This document shows positions 20,107 to 31,424 of a stretch of DNA of 64,000 nt, in pieces. Under the pieces are notes generated by a model. It was not told where the DNA came from. It saw only the letters and a program-made list of their open reading frames with translations, and ran no database searches. Where the stretch lies: contig WHVA01000187.1 of the NCBI GenBank assembly GCA_015179125.1, positions 1-64,000 on the forward strand, read 5' to 3'. This stretch comes from Gautieria morchelliformis (lineage: Eukaryota; Basidiomycota; Agaricomycetes; Gomphales; Gomphaceae). The stretch's first letter is position 1, and every line of letters begins with the position of its first letter. The translations under genes and the position numbers were made by a program.

Positions 20107-22444
20107 TGGATGGCGGTGGGGAGAGCCGGAACAGACTTCCTTTGACAAACTCAAGGAGCTGATCACTTCCGCCCCGGTCCTGATCTTTCCCGACGACTCT
20201 CGCCCTTATCGAGTCGAGGCGGATTCTTCCGACGCAGCTACCGGAGCGGTCTTGTCACAGCAGTCATCGGAAGATGGTGGGGGGTGGCATCCGATTGCCT
20301 TCTTCTCTAAGAGCCTTAGTCCGGTCGAGCGGAACTATGAGATCCATGACAAGGAGATGCTGGCAATCATCCGAGCGCTGGAGGAGTGGCGACACTTCCT
20401 CGAGGGTGCTCTATGCCCTTTTGAGATCTGGACAGACCACAAGAACCTCGAGTATTTCCGCACGGCTAAGAAGCTGAACCGACGACAAGCACGGTGGTCC
20501 CTACACCTGTCCCGGTTTGACTTCATGCTCCACCACCGCCCCGGCCGCACCATGGGCAAGCCCGATGCCCTATCCCGCCGCGCGGATCACGGAAGCGGAA
20601 GTGGAGACAACGCGGATATGACACTGCTCCGCCCAAGTCTCTTTGCAATCCGTGCCCTAGAAGGAGTAACTGCAGTTGGGGCGGAAGCGGAAATGCTCCG
20701 GGATATCCGGAGGCAGTACCGGAATGGAGAGAAGGAGGAGTCGGTGGTGAAGGCAGTGGAGGAACTCCGGAAGGGGCACTCACGGTCTGTACGGGCAGCG
20801 GAATGGTCGGAACGTGATGGACTGCTCCACTTCAGAGGCAAGGTCTATGTTCCGGGTGGGGCGGACCTCCGCCGTCGCATCGTGTCCCAGCACCATGACA
20901 CACGGGTCGCTGGGCATGCTGGCAGGTGGAAGACGCTGGAGTTAGTGGCTCGGAATTACTGGTGGCCTCAGATGTCCCGCTACATCGGACAGTACGTGAA
21001 GACGTGTGACCTTTGTCTCCGAACCAAAGCGCAACGACGTCCGCCCGTCGGAGAACTTGTTCCGCTCCCGATTCCCGAATCCCGCTGGGACACCATCAGT
21101 GTCGACTTCATCGTTGAACTCCCAGAGTCTCATGGCTACGACGCGATCATGAACGTCGTGGATTCGGTGAGCAAGGTGTCCCACTTCATTCCGACGCACA
21201 CGACGATCACAGCCCTCGGAGCGGCCCGCCTGTTCCTTGCACATGTCTGGAAGTTGCATGGGCTCCCGAAGCAAGTCGTTTCCGACCGAGGTCCGCAGTT
21301 TGTCGCGGAACTGACTCGGGAGCTCTACCGCCTGCTCGGCATAAAGCTGGCTACCACCACAGCGTACCATCCGCAGGGTGACGGACAGACGGAACGGGTC
21401 AATCAGGAGTTGGAGCAATATCTCCGCCTCTTTGTCAATGAGAGGCAGGATGACTGGGATGAGTTACTTCCGCTGGCGGAATTCCAATACAACAACCATG
21501 TCCATTCCGCCACGCAACAGACTCCCTTCATGCTTGACTCCGGACGACACCCGCGGATGGGCTTCGAACCACGCCAGGCTGACTCCCGACTCGAGACGGT
21601 CAATGAGTTCCGAGACCGCATGGACTCCACCCTTTCGGAAGCCAAGTCGGCCCTTGTGAAGGCCAAGGATGACATGGCAAGGTACTACAACCGACGCCGG
21701 GTTCCTGCCCCAGAGTACCAAGTTGGAGACAAGGTGTACCTAGATGCAAGTGACATCCGCACCACATGCCCTTCGCAGAAGCTTGCCCACCGCTACCTTG
21801 GGCCCTTCACAGTGACGCGGAGGGTTGGACGGAATGCATACCGCCTCCGACTTCCGATGTCCATGTCCCGCCTCCACCCCGTCTTCAACGTGGTGAAGTT
21901 ACTCCCTATGCTTGAGGACCCAATTCCACGTCGGAAGGCTCATCCGCCACCTCCGCCAGAAATTGTAGATGGGGAAGAGCACTACATGGTAGAACGGATC
22001 CTGGACAGCCGGTTTGTGCGAGGACGACTCCAATTCCTCGTGAAATGGGAAGGGTATGGGTACGAGGAGAATTCGTGGGTCCCGGAGCAAGATGTTTCCG
22101 CTCCTGACAAACTCCGGGAGTTCTACAGGACACATCCAGGTGCCCCTCGCCGAATCCGCTCGCTGGCATTTCAATCCCTTGTGTCCCGTGCTTCGAGGAC
22201 GCAGCACGCTAGAGGGGGGGTGATGTCAGGGGACACCCTGTTTTCCATTTCCAGTTCCGACACCACACCCAGTTCCGACTCCATTTCCGACTCCGCTTCC
22301 GGTTCCGATTCCATCTCCGCATCCGCTTTCGGGAACGATTCCGCTTCTGGGAGAACTTCCACCAGTTCCGTTCGCCTTGCCAGTTCCACTCCAATTTCCA
22401 ACTTCCGCCCCGGAACAGTGTCGGAAATCAAGCGACTCGCATAA
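20107..22444 (+). CDS. Element 1 RNase H, integrase and chromodomain, open into the LTR
   Basis: Part of one open frame running 19778-22444. RNase H: VEADSSDAATGAVLSQQ, KEMLAIIRALEEWRHF and TDHKNLEYF. Integrase zinc domain HHDTRVAGHAG...CDLCLRTK, then the D,D-35-E core: ISVDFIVELP, VSDRGPQFVAEL and QTERVNQELEQYL. Chromodomain: VERILDSRFVRGRLQFLVKW then EGYGYEENSWVP, which in chromoviruses directs integration to marked chromatin. The frame does not stop before the polypurine tract; it reads through ARGGVMSGDTLF into U3 and ends at 22444 with a Ser-rich tail of about 73 residues. Confidence 0.92.
22211..22223 (+). other. Element 1 polypurine tract
   Basis: AGAGGGGGGGTGA directly precedes the 3' LTR start (TGTCAG), the primer site for plus-strand synthesis. 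Confidence 0.85.
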
Positions 22445-22703
22445 TAGGTGGCATCAAGGGTCGATCAAGGGTCAGGGGGATGCAGGGTTGATGGCGGGTG
22501 CCAAGCGTTGTCCCTGGCTGCGCAGCGTAGTATAATACGGGCTCGCTGACATTGGGGGTCCTTAGACTTTTCTCTTTGGATTTCCCCTTGTCAGGTGAGA
22601 ACCCCCTCTCTTGTATGCTCTGTTCATTTATACATACTTTGGATTTCCCCTTGTCAGTTGTGTGGTAGTGTGATCTCCACGACTAGCCAGGGTTGCCCTT
22701 ACA
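22224..22703 (+). repeat. Element 1 3' LTR
   Basis: 480 bp, nearly identical to the 5' copy. The U3 part up to 22444 is also the end of the pol frame. Confidence 0.95.
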
Positions 22704-22708
22704 TGAGT

Positions 22709-23215
22709 TCCTCCATCTTCCATTTCAAAGCCGTTTCTTTCTCTTGCCGCAGCACCTGTTCCCAGCCATGTGCTTCTTTGTGTCTTGTGATTTCTGCCTT
22801 GCATCTTTGCCCTCCTTCTCCTCTGCCTCTCATTTCCGTCGCTCATGTTCTGCTTGCTTCTGTGCTGCCACCTCCTCCTGCCGCCTTGGTTCTTCTGTTT
22901 CCCACCACCTTGTGCCCTCTTGCTGCAACTGTGCGTCTCTGAAAGCTTGCCTGTATCATACACCTGAGGCTGCCCTGTGAAGGCCATGCGACTCCTTCTG
23001 TCCTCATGTCTGGCCCGGTGTGGCTCATGCCTCACTAACCCTTCCTGTCTGCTCTCCTCTTCAGCCCAAACCTGTCTCGATGACTCATCCTTACTGGCCA
23101 CCTGCATCATCTTATTATGCTGTGCACGTATAGCCAGCTCTTCATTATCCTGCACGGCCATCGCACTCAATATGCGTGGCATGTCAAGCTCCATTTTCAC
23201 ATTCAGATTGCGCTG
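22709..23215 (-). pseudogene. Middle piece of the split coiled-coil gene
   Basis: Minus strand between element 2 (TSD CGCTG at 23211-23215) and element 1. It reads QRNLNVKMELDMPRILSAMA, VQDNEELAIRAQHNKMMQV and TGQPQVYDTGKL. In a second frame QEEVAAQKQAEHERRK and EAEEKEGKDARQKSQD are coiled-coil-like, so a frameshift has occurred. The upstream end joins LQLVNW...EACW beyond element 2 (51073-51110). Family unknown. Confidence 0.5.
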
Positions 23216-23430
23216 TGTAAAGGATGTCAATCTTAGGACCTTGTATCACAAGGGCACTACAGAACTTGACCAATGAGTGGTATTCTGAATGCTACGTAGT
23301 GACAGGTAAGAGTAAGATGCGATGGGAACTGTTGGCCGGTTCCCACGCATAAACTATACAGTGGGTCCCTAAGGGGCCCACTGGGATTATGTAATAACTA
23401 TTGTACATGTAGATACATAGGTTATTTACA
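23216..23430 (-). repeat. Element 2 3' LTR (family A)
   Basis: On minus it starts TGTAAATAACC and ends CCTTTACA. The polypurine tract CTATAGAGGGGGAGGG lies just upstream on minus (about 23431-23446). Confidence 0.93.
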
Positions 23431-23463
23431 CCCTCCCCCTCTATAGGCAACTATAGGGGTCAA

Positions 23464-24003
23464 CTACGACTCATAGAGGTCATCCATAATGGAGTCCTCT
23501 AGAGTGGCCGATATGATGACGTCGTCGTCATACGGGGCCGGTGGGGCACGTGACTCCTCTGGGGGCACCTCCGCATCATCGGTGGTGATTGGGTGAGGCT
23601 GGTTGGCGTCACCACTAGCGGTGGTATCTGCTTGGGTGATGAGGCCAGTGTCCTCGCGGAGCATGGCCTCAACGGCCGGGTCCTCAGTCTGAGGAGGGGG
23701 CCGGAAGCGCGCCAGCTCTTGGTCGAGCTGAGCATGAGTGAGGGGTCGTGGCACCGCGGCCCTCACATGGCTGGTCTCGAGGACCTTTTGTTGGCCCTCG
23801 CGGGCGGCAACACTGAATGCCGCACCGGTGATGCTGCGTTGAACATAGTGTTCAATGTGTGCCACTCGCTTGCGAGTGACCCCCACGTAGCGGGCCAACC
23901 ATCTTGCAATCTCGGCGAGGGGTATGTCGGAGCCGGCTCGGTCCTCCACAGGGAATGGGCCCGTGATGGAGAGCCGCAGGACCTGGACTCGTGGACAGCC
24001 CTG
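23464..24003 (-). pseudogene. Element 2 ORF3, C-terminal piece
   Basis: Reads EIARWLARYVGVTRKRVAHI, HVRAAVPRPLTHAQLDQELA and ends ATLEDSIMDDLYES. It is the same protein end as 35700-36145 in element 3. The frame from 23949 to 23464 is open. Function unknown; the end is acidic. Confidence 0.7.
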
Positions 24004-24004
24004 G

Positions 24005-24302
24005 GCAGGAAAGACTTTGATTAGTCTGACAACATGGCTAAAATGCCTATATATGTATCACAAGTGGTATAAAAGAACTGTGGATTTCTCTCAAGCTCTT
24101 GAATTGAATTGCAACGGCAGGAAAGACTTTGATTAGTCTGATAACATCGCTAAAATGCCTATATATGTATCACAAGTGGTATAAAAGAACTGTGGATCTC
24201 TCTCAAGCTCTTGAATTGAGTTGCAATGGCAGGAAAGACTTTGATTAGTCTGATAACATCGCTAAAACGCCTATATATATATCACAAGTGGTATAAAAGA
24301 AT
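24005..24302. repeat. 112-bp tandem repeat carrying TATAAAAG boxes
   Basis: Units start at 24005, 24117 and 24229 (GCAGGAAAGACTTTGATTAG), third partial, with a few substitutions. Each holds CCTATATATRTATCACAAGT and GGTATAAAAGAA. The array sits in ORF3 of element 2 and has no counterpart in element 3, so it arrived or expanded after the family formed. Confidence 0.88.
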
Positions 24303-24415
24303 TACATATCCCTGTAATTACTTAGGTAGGCACGAATTTCCTGTTGTAGACTGACAAGTTACATACGCTCATACCACGTCCGCGCCGTTTTGCTGATGGA
24401 TCTTGCACTACAGTC

Positions 24416-24940
24416 ACCCCACCCCTCTCCCCCGTGTGTCATGTTCACCAGTAGCATCGGAAACGTGAGGTGTCAGCACTTCCCTGGCGTCGACGAGGCT
24501 CGACCATTGGTCTGTCGAGCCGAATAGGTTGAGTAGCCTCGCCCTGAGAGGTGATGCGACCCCTTTGACCCGGGGCGCAAGGGCCTTCAACCACATCCAG
24601 ACGTCCATGTCGTCTAGGTTGAAGGTGCCATCCGTGTTGTCGTGGATGGCGGATGGGATTCCTTCAGGGTTGTGTATCCAACCCTTCGGGATGGCTGTGA
24701 TATCGTGCGGGGTACCGCCCGCTATCACGAGACAATCCCTTTTGGGATTGCGAGCGCGTTGCTCACGCTCGATGCATTTAAATACACCAATCATCTCGCG
24801 CATACGCGCGAGCTGTGGCGTTTCTTTTGCCTGCACTAGGAGTTCGATGAAGCATGGGTCGTTGAGCGGGCAGACGTCGTACCATTGAGTACGACGCTGT
24901 TGGGCCTTCGCTACCGGCCGTGGTAGGAGGCCTGTCTCAG
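24416..24940 (-). pseudogene. Element 2 ORF3, central piece
   Basis: Reads MREMIGVFKCIEREQRARNP, RDCLVIAGGTPHDITAIPKG, WIHNPEGIPSAI and MDVWMWLKALAPRVKGVASP. It matches 35200-35640 of element 3. It ends at 24416 where the 112-bp repeat insert begins, and is cut on the right by element 3's LTR (24941). Confidence 0.7.
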
Positions 24941-25155
24941 TGTAAATAAGCTGTGTATCTACATGTACAATAGTTATTACATAATCCCAGTGGGCCCCTT
25001 AGGGACCCACTGTATAGTTTATGCGTGGGAACCGGCCAGCGGTTCCCATCACATCTTACTCTTACCTGTCACTACGTAGCATTCAGAATACCACTCATTG
25101 GTCAAGTTCTGTAGTGCCCTTGTGATACAAGGTTCTAAGATCGACACCCTTTACA
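24941..25155 (+). repeat. Element 3 5' LTR (family A)
   Basis: 215 bp, TGTAAATAAGC...CCTTTACA. It differs from the 3' copy at four positions. Confidence 0.93.
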
Positions 25156-25319
25156 CCTTTTTGAACTATCCTGCGGTTGATTGCCACGTGACCAACCGAT
25201 AGTGGATTCAAAGCAATCTTGAAAAAGATCGCTGCGTCGACAACTAAACATCGTTGAGACCCTCCAGTAGACCCTCTCCTGTCGGCTGCAAGCATGATGA
25301 TTCCATGCAGTCGAAGACG

Positions 25320-27456
25320 GACATGAGCGACGAGCTCGAGGTCCATGTCCCAGGCGCAGCCCAGCGACACGATGGCTGACGCTACCCTGGACCAAGAGTC
25401 CAGGACGATAGAAGACAGAGAGATCGTAGATCTCACCGCCCTTGTTCCCCCAGTAGAAGACTAGGAAAACCCCGACCACGTCTTGTCGAGCGTGGCCGAG
25501 GAAGAGATGACGCCGGGCAACGAGCCGGCACCGCCCCCCATTCCTCTCTGCCCAGAGACAAAGGAAAGGGCAGAGAGGTCTCACCATCGTCAGACGGCGG
25601 GGCAACAATGTCGAGGCAGGCACAAAGCCACGACTCAAACCGATGCTCACGAAGTAGAGTGACGACGATCGTCCCTGAAGGAGGAGGACGGCAAAAAAGA
25701 TGAGCCCCAGATGATGGTCAGGACTTGGAATACTCGAGCTCCACTTGCAAGAGCTCGAGGGCTCACGCCATCGACCACGAGACGGCAGAGGCCCTGAACA
25801 AACAGGTGCAGGCTGCACTGCACTGAAGCACGCTGACACGCCACAAGCACGATCAGCTGGCATCGCAGCTTGACAACGCCACCGCCGCCCTAATGGCAAT
25901 TGGCAAGGAACTCCACCAGGCGGAGGAGATCAGGCTGCAAGACGCAGCCATGCTGGAGGATGTCCAGAAAGCCCTCCGCCCACGTGGGGAACACAACACA
26001 ACTTGTCCGAGCTCACGACAGTCCGCAGCCAACAAACGCAGTCACAACGTGGAAGGCCCATGCCAAAAGCAGTGGGACAAGCAGCGAATGCCGCTGCCAG
26101 CTGTCCCAGTCGAACAGGACGTAAGGTTCAGAAATGAACCTCAAGAGCAACCGGCTGCCCCAACGGACAGCCGTAAGACGATCCAACAGATCGTTAGGAC
26201 TCTGAAACGACGACCGAGAGCTTAGAGCTCAAAGTCGCACACTGGCAGCGTAAAGAAGCCGCCACATGTGGGCACTTGAGCTACTAGCGAAGAACGCTGA
26301 AGACACAGTGGCCCACAGCCACACCGCTCAGCTGCCCAACGAGCAGCTCACGCGAGCCGTACAGGACGCACGACAGGCGCGCGCAGCCTACAGCAGCAGA
26401 CTGCAGATCCGCAACGTGGGACTGACCGGGGACACCAGGCACAAAACGCCCCGGGAACTGAGAGCACAAAATGCTCCCAATCCCGAGCCCGATCCGGGCC
26501 CGGGGCCCGTCAGGGCATATAACAGCCTGCCCCGTGCGGCGTCACAGCCGCGCGAGCGATCCATGGCCCCAACGGAAGGCCAGGGAATCCCTGACCAGGC
26601 TGACATCGTACCAATGCAGCCGTACGACGGGATCACATGGATGATCCATGTGGCGTTAGCAGATGCCATGGACACAGACCTGGAGAAGTCTGTGCTAGTG
26701 AAAGCCGGCATGAAATTGGCTCACCCCGCGCCATATGCCGGGGGATCTGACCTCGAAGAGTTTGAAATCTTCGTGGCAGCCATCCTACGATGGCTGAAAA
26801 TGAATTGCCTCCTAGGGCCAACCAGCATAGACATGCAGGTCGGCTACGTGGGCACTCACCTCACCGGCGAAGCCCAGGAGTGGTTCCTTCGAAACGTAGA
26901 ATGCTTCGATCGCCAGGTCCGCAGCTGGATGCTGGAAACTGTGATGCAGGGCCTTCAAAAAAGGTTCCTGCACACACTGACATACCATCACGCATCGAAT
27001 AAGTTCGATGCGGTCATGCAGGGCATGAAAACCGTTCAGGAAATGCTGAACGAGCTCACGAAATATGTGGCACGTATGATACAGCCGCCAGACGATTACA
27101 CGTTCCGGAGACGGTTTGTGTTGGCGCTGTGCAACAAAGTCCTCAAAAAGGGCTATAATGCCGAGAGCAGCTCAATAGAGCAACTCTTCGAGACGGCCCG
27201 GATGATCGAGGAGGCATCCCAATACAACATGGGGATGCACCGTGCAGAAAGCGCAGCAGCAATGGCAAGCGCTGCCCGGCTCACAGGGAGCAAGCCGTTG
27301 ACACAAACAGGCCTGACCAGGCCCAGCCTGTTCTCAAGAAGCAGAACAGGACAACGGCTACCGCCCTCACGCTCAGCACAAGCTGGACGCCCGCCTGAAG
27401 CTAAACAGCCTCAGGCATCAGGTGGGGCAGGTCCCCACGACCTGCCCCACCAATGA
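25320..27456 (+). pseudogene. Element 3 gag: disordered N-terminus plus capsid
   Basis: 25320-26225 is the broken N-terminal part, equivalent to element 2's charged Ser-rich region (ESRTIEDREIIDLTTLVPPV there). From 26266 a frame is open to 27456: PSLPRAAS-type linker, DGITWMIHVALADAMDTDLE, GGSDLEEFEIFVAAILRWLK, LTGEAQEWFLRNVECFDRQV (capsid core) and DDYTFRRRFVLALCNKVLKK. This is the retrotransposon gag superfamily fold expected to form particles. A frameshift near 27440 moves the reading to the knuckle/protease frame. Confidence 0.85.
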
Positions 27457-28364
27457 AAGCGTTGGGCCGGCCTAACGATTGGCCCAGCAGCAGCCAAAGC
27501 AGCACCACGTGCTTTGAAGGTGGCCAACCTGGCCACAAGAAGGCGGAGTGCCCCCGGCTTAGGTCCGGTATAAGGACAGCAGCCGTGAGCCACGATGAGG
27601 AGACCGAAGATCCGGAGACGGATCTTGGTCAAAATTCTCTCCATCAAATTGATGAAGAGGGGGAGGGTGATCCCCAACCCAACGACACTCCAGACAACGG
27701 AGACGCGCCCACTGAAGAGTGGGACCCCGAGCCATCCCAATACTATGAATGGGACAAGGAGGTGGAAGACACCACCTACAGGTCCAGCGCGATCAGATTC
27801 GCGCTGGAAGACAAAACCACCATGAAGGTCATGGCGGCACGCATGTCGGTCACGCCAGACAAGGTGGCCAAGCCGGTGTATCACCACCGAAGCAAACACA
27901 GGACCTGGCCAACGCGCCCGCGCAGTGAGAACTGTACCTTATCGGGGTACTGGGAAATAAACGGCGTAAAATCCCACTTCCTGCTACATAGCGGCAGCGA
28001 AGGGGTGCTGCTATCCCCCGAATTCACGCGAGCTACAGGGATGAAGACATTCTCCCTGGAGCAGCCAATCACGCTGCAGCTAGCCTGCATAGGCAGCCGT
28101 TCCACGATCAACTATGGAATGAACATGACCATCAAATTTGGTCGTGAGACATACGACGAATATTACGACGCTATCTTAGGGACACTGTTCCTAAGGAGAT
28201 TTGGCATAACCCTGGACTTCTCGAGCCCAGGGACGATCTGCAAGGGGAACGAAGAGATCCCCATAGGCAAGGTCTCATTCGACGATGACGGATCAACGAA
28301 CAAGGACAAGGGGCCACAGGTGAGCAGGATCACCCAGGCACCGAAGCCTAACCTGGCTCATTGA
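27453..28364 (+). pseudogene. Element 3 knuckle and retropepsin, both with active residues changed
   Basis: Open frame of 303 codons. The knuckle reads CFEGGQPGHKKAEC, where the pattern C-x2-C-x4-H-x4-C expects Cys at the second position but Gly is present. The protease site reads LLHSGSEGVLLSPEF, with His in place of the catalytic Asp of D-S-G. Downstream ILGTLFLRRFGITLDF is the usual second conserved block. Element 2 has the same two changes, so they predate both insertions. Confidence 0.85.
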
Positions 28365-29115
28365 AGCCAGGAGGACGAGTTGTGGGATGACTCATCCTCG
28401 AACTCACCCTACAACCATAGGGAGAGGCGCTCTCACCTAACGGTGAAAGCGATGGGAAAGAGGAAAGCGGGTCTGCGCGCCGTGGGACCTAATAGACGCC
28501 CACAGCGCCTAATGGCTTCTAAGCCAACCACCACCATCATTCTCACGGATGATGACCTTCCTCGCCTCCGCGAGGAATGGATGGAACAAATCACTGACTT
28601 AGTCAGTGGAATTCCATTAGAACTCCCACCACTATGGGAGATCAACCATGAGATCAACCTCATCGATCCCAACAAGCACATGTGGTGTCAACTACTGAAA
28701 TACCCCGAACACTTCTGAGAGGAACTGTCGGCTAAGATAGAACGATACACCACTGCAAAGTGGTGGATTCCGGCAGTCGTGCAGCAGGCAGTGCCCATGC
28801 TGTGTGTGCTGAAGAAGAACAGTACATTGTGAACCATCTTCGATCTGCGCCAGCAGAACAAGAACACGGTGAAGGACGTCACACCCTTCCTGGATCAAGA
28901 TATCATTCGCAGCGACATGGCTTGCTGTCGGTATCGAACAAAACTCGATATGTCAGAAGCATATGAGCAGATATGGATCCATCCAGATCACGTAGCAAAG
29001 ACTGCCTTTGCCACGATCCTTGGCACCTTCAGGAGCCAGGTGATACAGATGGGGGACTGTAACGCCCCATCAACATTCCAACGGCTGATGACAGCCATTT
29101 TCCGCGACTGCATAG

Positions 29116-31424
29116 TGTCAAGATTGGTTTTTAGGCGTTAATATCGTGTATTAGTGAACATAATGAATGCCCGAATGACTTGTGCGAATAAGTATGCCGT
29201 TCAGCAAATAGGTGAACGAATAACTGTCCACAAGATAAGAGTGTTGCCCGAACAGGGATCACCCTATCTACAGTCGTAGCAAAATAGCCCGTGGTACTTG
29301 ACGATGTAATGTGCAAGGTCTCACGGAAGGGCTGTCTAAGTTTCGACAATCCCTTCGCCGGTGAAGGTGCTCCTTCGGAGCCCTTCGCCAACAGCACAGA
29401 GAATAGTTCCAAGGCTAAGGTAACAAAGATGAAGTATGAGAACTCACCAGTGATGCCTAAGTCCTCTGCTGGCCGAAGATAGAAATCTCCAAGAGAAGGC
29501 TCGAGATGATGATCACAGCGAGGTTAAGTTTGTGTCATGACGCGTTTATTTCCCATACTCAGAAGCTCAGTTTTCCTATTTTCTCACCCACCTTCGTGAT
29601 CGTTCCGATCACCATTGTTATGTTCGGCAACCAACTCTCGCTGTTCGCACCAACTACCATAGCCACGCCGTCAAACGCACCATCGACGTCCTGGGACTGA
29701 CTCGGCAGTCATCACTGGGCCTACCACCTCCTCTGCTCGACCCTCTTCCGATGGTGTCCTAATAGTTGGGTTGTCATGACCTGTGCATTTCCTGCACCTT
29801 GGTATCCCCATTTTCCCTTTCGCTACTCCTCCTCAGTATTCACTCGGCTTCGCCCTCCACCTCGACCTCTCCTCCCCTATGTCACCTCTGTTCGCCTTTC
29901 CTTGCATTTCGCTGAACCGCTATTTGCTGCTCACATCATTCGCCAGCAGGCACACTATCAAAAACGATCGATACCATTCACCCGGCATGATGGTCCATCA
30001 TTAACCCCATCGTCTTCTTAAATCCAACCGCATTAGGCGTTTGTATGGTCAAAGTATGTTCGCAGGACATCCCTTCCATAGGCCGTGCGGGATCAACCCA
30101 GTAGACCAAGAGTCCATGCAGGGTAGCATGTACGCGGGTCCCAAGACATGGTTTTGTCCATAAGTGCCTTCGCCACCTCTACTCTCCGTCGTTTCATGTT
30201 CTCCCTCTTCTTACATTCTATTGTATGTTTATTTCATCTATGTTGTATCATGGCTGCGCACCCCTATCCAACCCTGACTTGTGACGGCCTCTTTCCTATT
30301 CGCTGATACCTTACGAGCATTCGATATAAGTAGTTTACATTCGCATGTATATTCTCCAGTTCAATTATCATACGTCGTGCATCTTGTGCAAACTTGACCT
30401 CACTGTGATCATTGTCTTAAGCCTTCTCTTGGAGATTTCTATCTTCGACCAGCAAAGGACTTAGGCATCACTGGTGAGTTCTCATACTTCATCTTCATTA
30501 CCTTAGCCTTTGAACCATTTTCTGCGCTGTTGGCGAAGGGCTCCGAAGGAGCACCTTCGCCAGCGAAGGGATTGTCGAGACTTAGACAGCCCTTCCGTGA
30601 GACCTTGCACGTTACATCGTCAAGAGCCACGGGCTATTTCGCTACGACTGTAGATAGGGCGAGCCCCGTTTAGGCGAACCCTCTTACTTTGTGAACATTC
30701 ATTGGTTCACCTATTCGCCGAACGGCATACTTATTCCCACAAGTTATTCGGGCATTCGCTGTGTTCACTAATACACGATATTAACACTTGAAAACCAATC
30801 TTGACAGTTTGCACAAGATGGACGACGTATGATAATTGAACTGGGGAATATACATGCGAATGTAAACTACTTATATTGAATGCTCATAATGTATCAGCGA
30901 ATAGGAAAGAGGCTGTCATGAGTCAGGGTCGGATAGGGGTGCACAGTCATGATACTAAGTAGATGGAATAAACATACAGTAGAGTGAGGGAAGAATGCGG
31001 ACATGAAACGACGGAAAGTAAAGGTGGCGAAGACACTTATGGACAAAACCATGTCTTGGGACCCGCATACATGTACCCTGCACGGACTCTTCTTTTACTG
31101 GGTTGATCCCACATGACCTATGGAAGGGACGTCCTGCGAACACACTTTGGCCATATGAACACCCAATGGGGTTGGATTAAGACGATGATGGGGTTAATGA
31201 TGAACCATCATGCCGGGTGAATGGTATCGATCGTATTTGATGGCGTGCCTGCTGGCGAAATGCGCGAGCAGCGAATAGCAGTTCAGAGAATGGGGTGAAC
31301 AGCGGGTAGAGTGGATGTAGAGGGGGAGTGGTCGGTGGGTGCGGCGAACTCTGGCGAAGATGCTAGGGAGTGACGAGGGGGAGCATAGAGACAGTGGGGT
31401 AAGAGAAATAGATAGGTCATGACA
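29116..31424 (-). mobile_element. Family B solo LTR in element 3, itself split
   Basis: On plus it starts TGTCAAGATTGG and ends TAGGTCATGACA, i.e. a minus-oriented family B LTR. Perfect TSD CATAG at 29111-29115 and 31425-31429. It is interrupted at 29533-30806 by another LTR; the two parts (417 and 618 bp) match 36576-37607. Confidence 0.92.
29533..30806 (+). mobile_element. LTR inserted in the solo LTR (family B variant)
   Basis: Starts TGTCATGACGCG and ends CCAATCTTGACA, with TSD GTTTG at 29528-29532 and 30807-30811. From about 29774 (TGTCATGACCTG) it matches the family B LTR in plus orientation. The first 240 bp are extra sequence, so it is a longer subfamily LTR or carries a partial duplication. 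No internal domain: a solo LTR. Confidence 0.88.

Larger units (their letters stand above)
16572..22703 (+). mobile_element. Element 1: full-length Ty3/Gypsy chromovirus
   Basis: LTRs of 478 and 480 bp start TGTCAGGGG and end CCCTTACA. The 5-bp target duplication TGAGT is at 16567-16571 and 22704-22708. Domain order is gag (zinc knuckle), protease, RT, RNase H, integrase, chromodomain. The LTRs differ by about two substitutions and two 1-bp indels, which implies recent insertion. Yet the coding part holds several 1-bp frameshifts and a deletion in RT. It is inserted in a minus-strand coiled-coil gene relic. Confidence 0.95.

Noticed and set aside
22628..23230. Single intact 203-codon minus ORF
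   Set aside because: It runs into element 1's LTR, and part of the coiled-coil signal is in another frame. It is a relic of a gene interrupted by two elements.
26284..27899. Antisense ORFs over the family A gag/protease
   Set aside because: They mirror the real coding frame, have no splice logic, and recur in both copies only because the sense strand is conserved.
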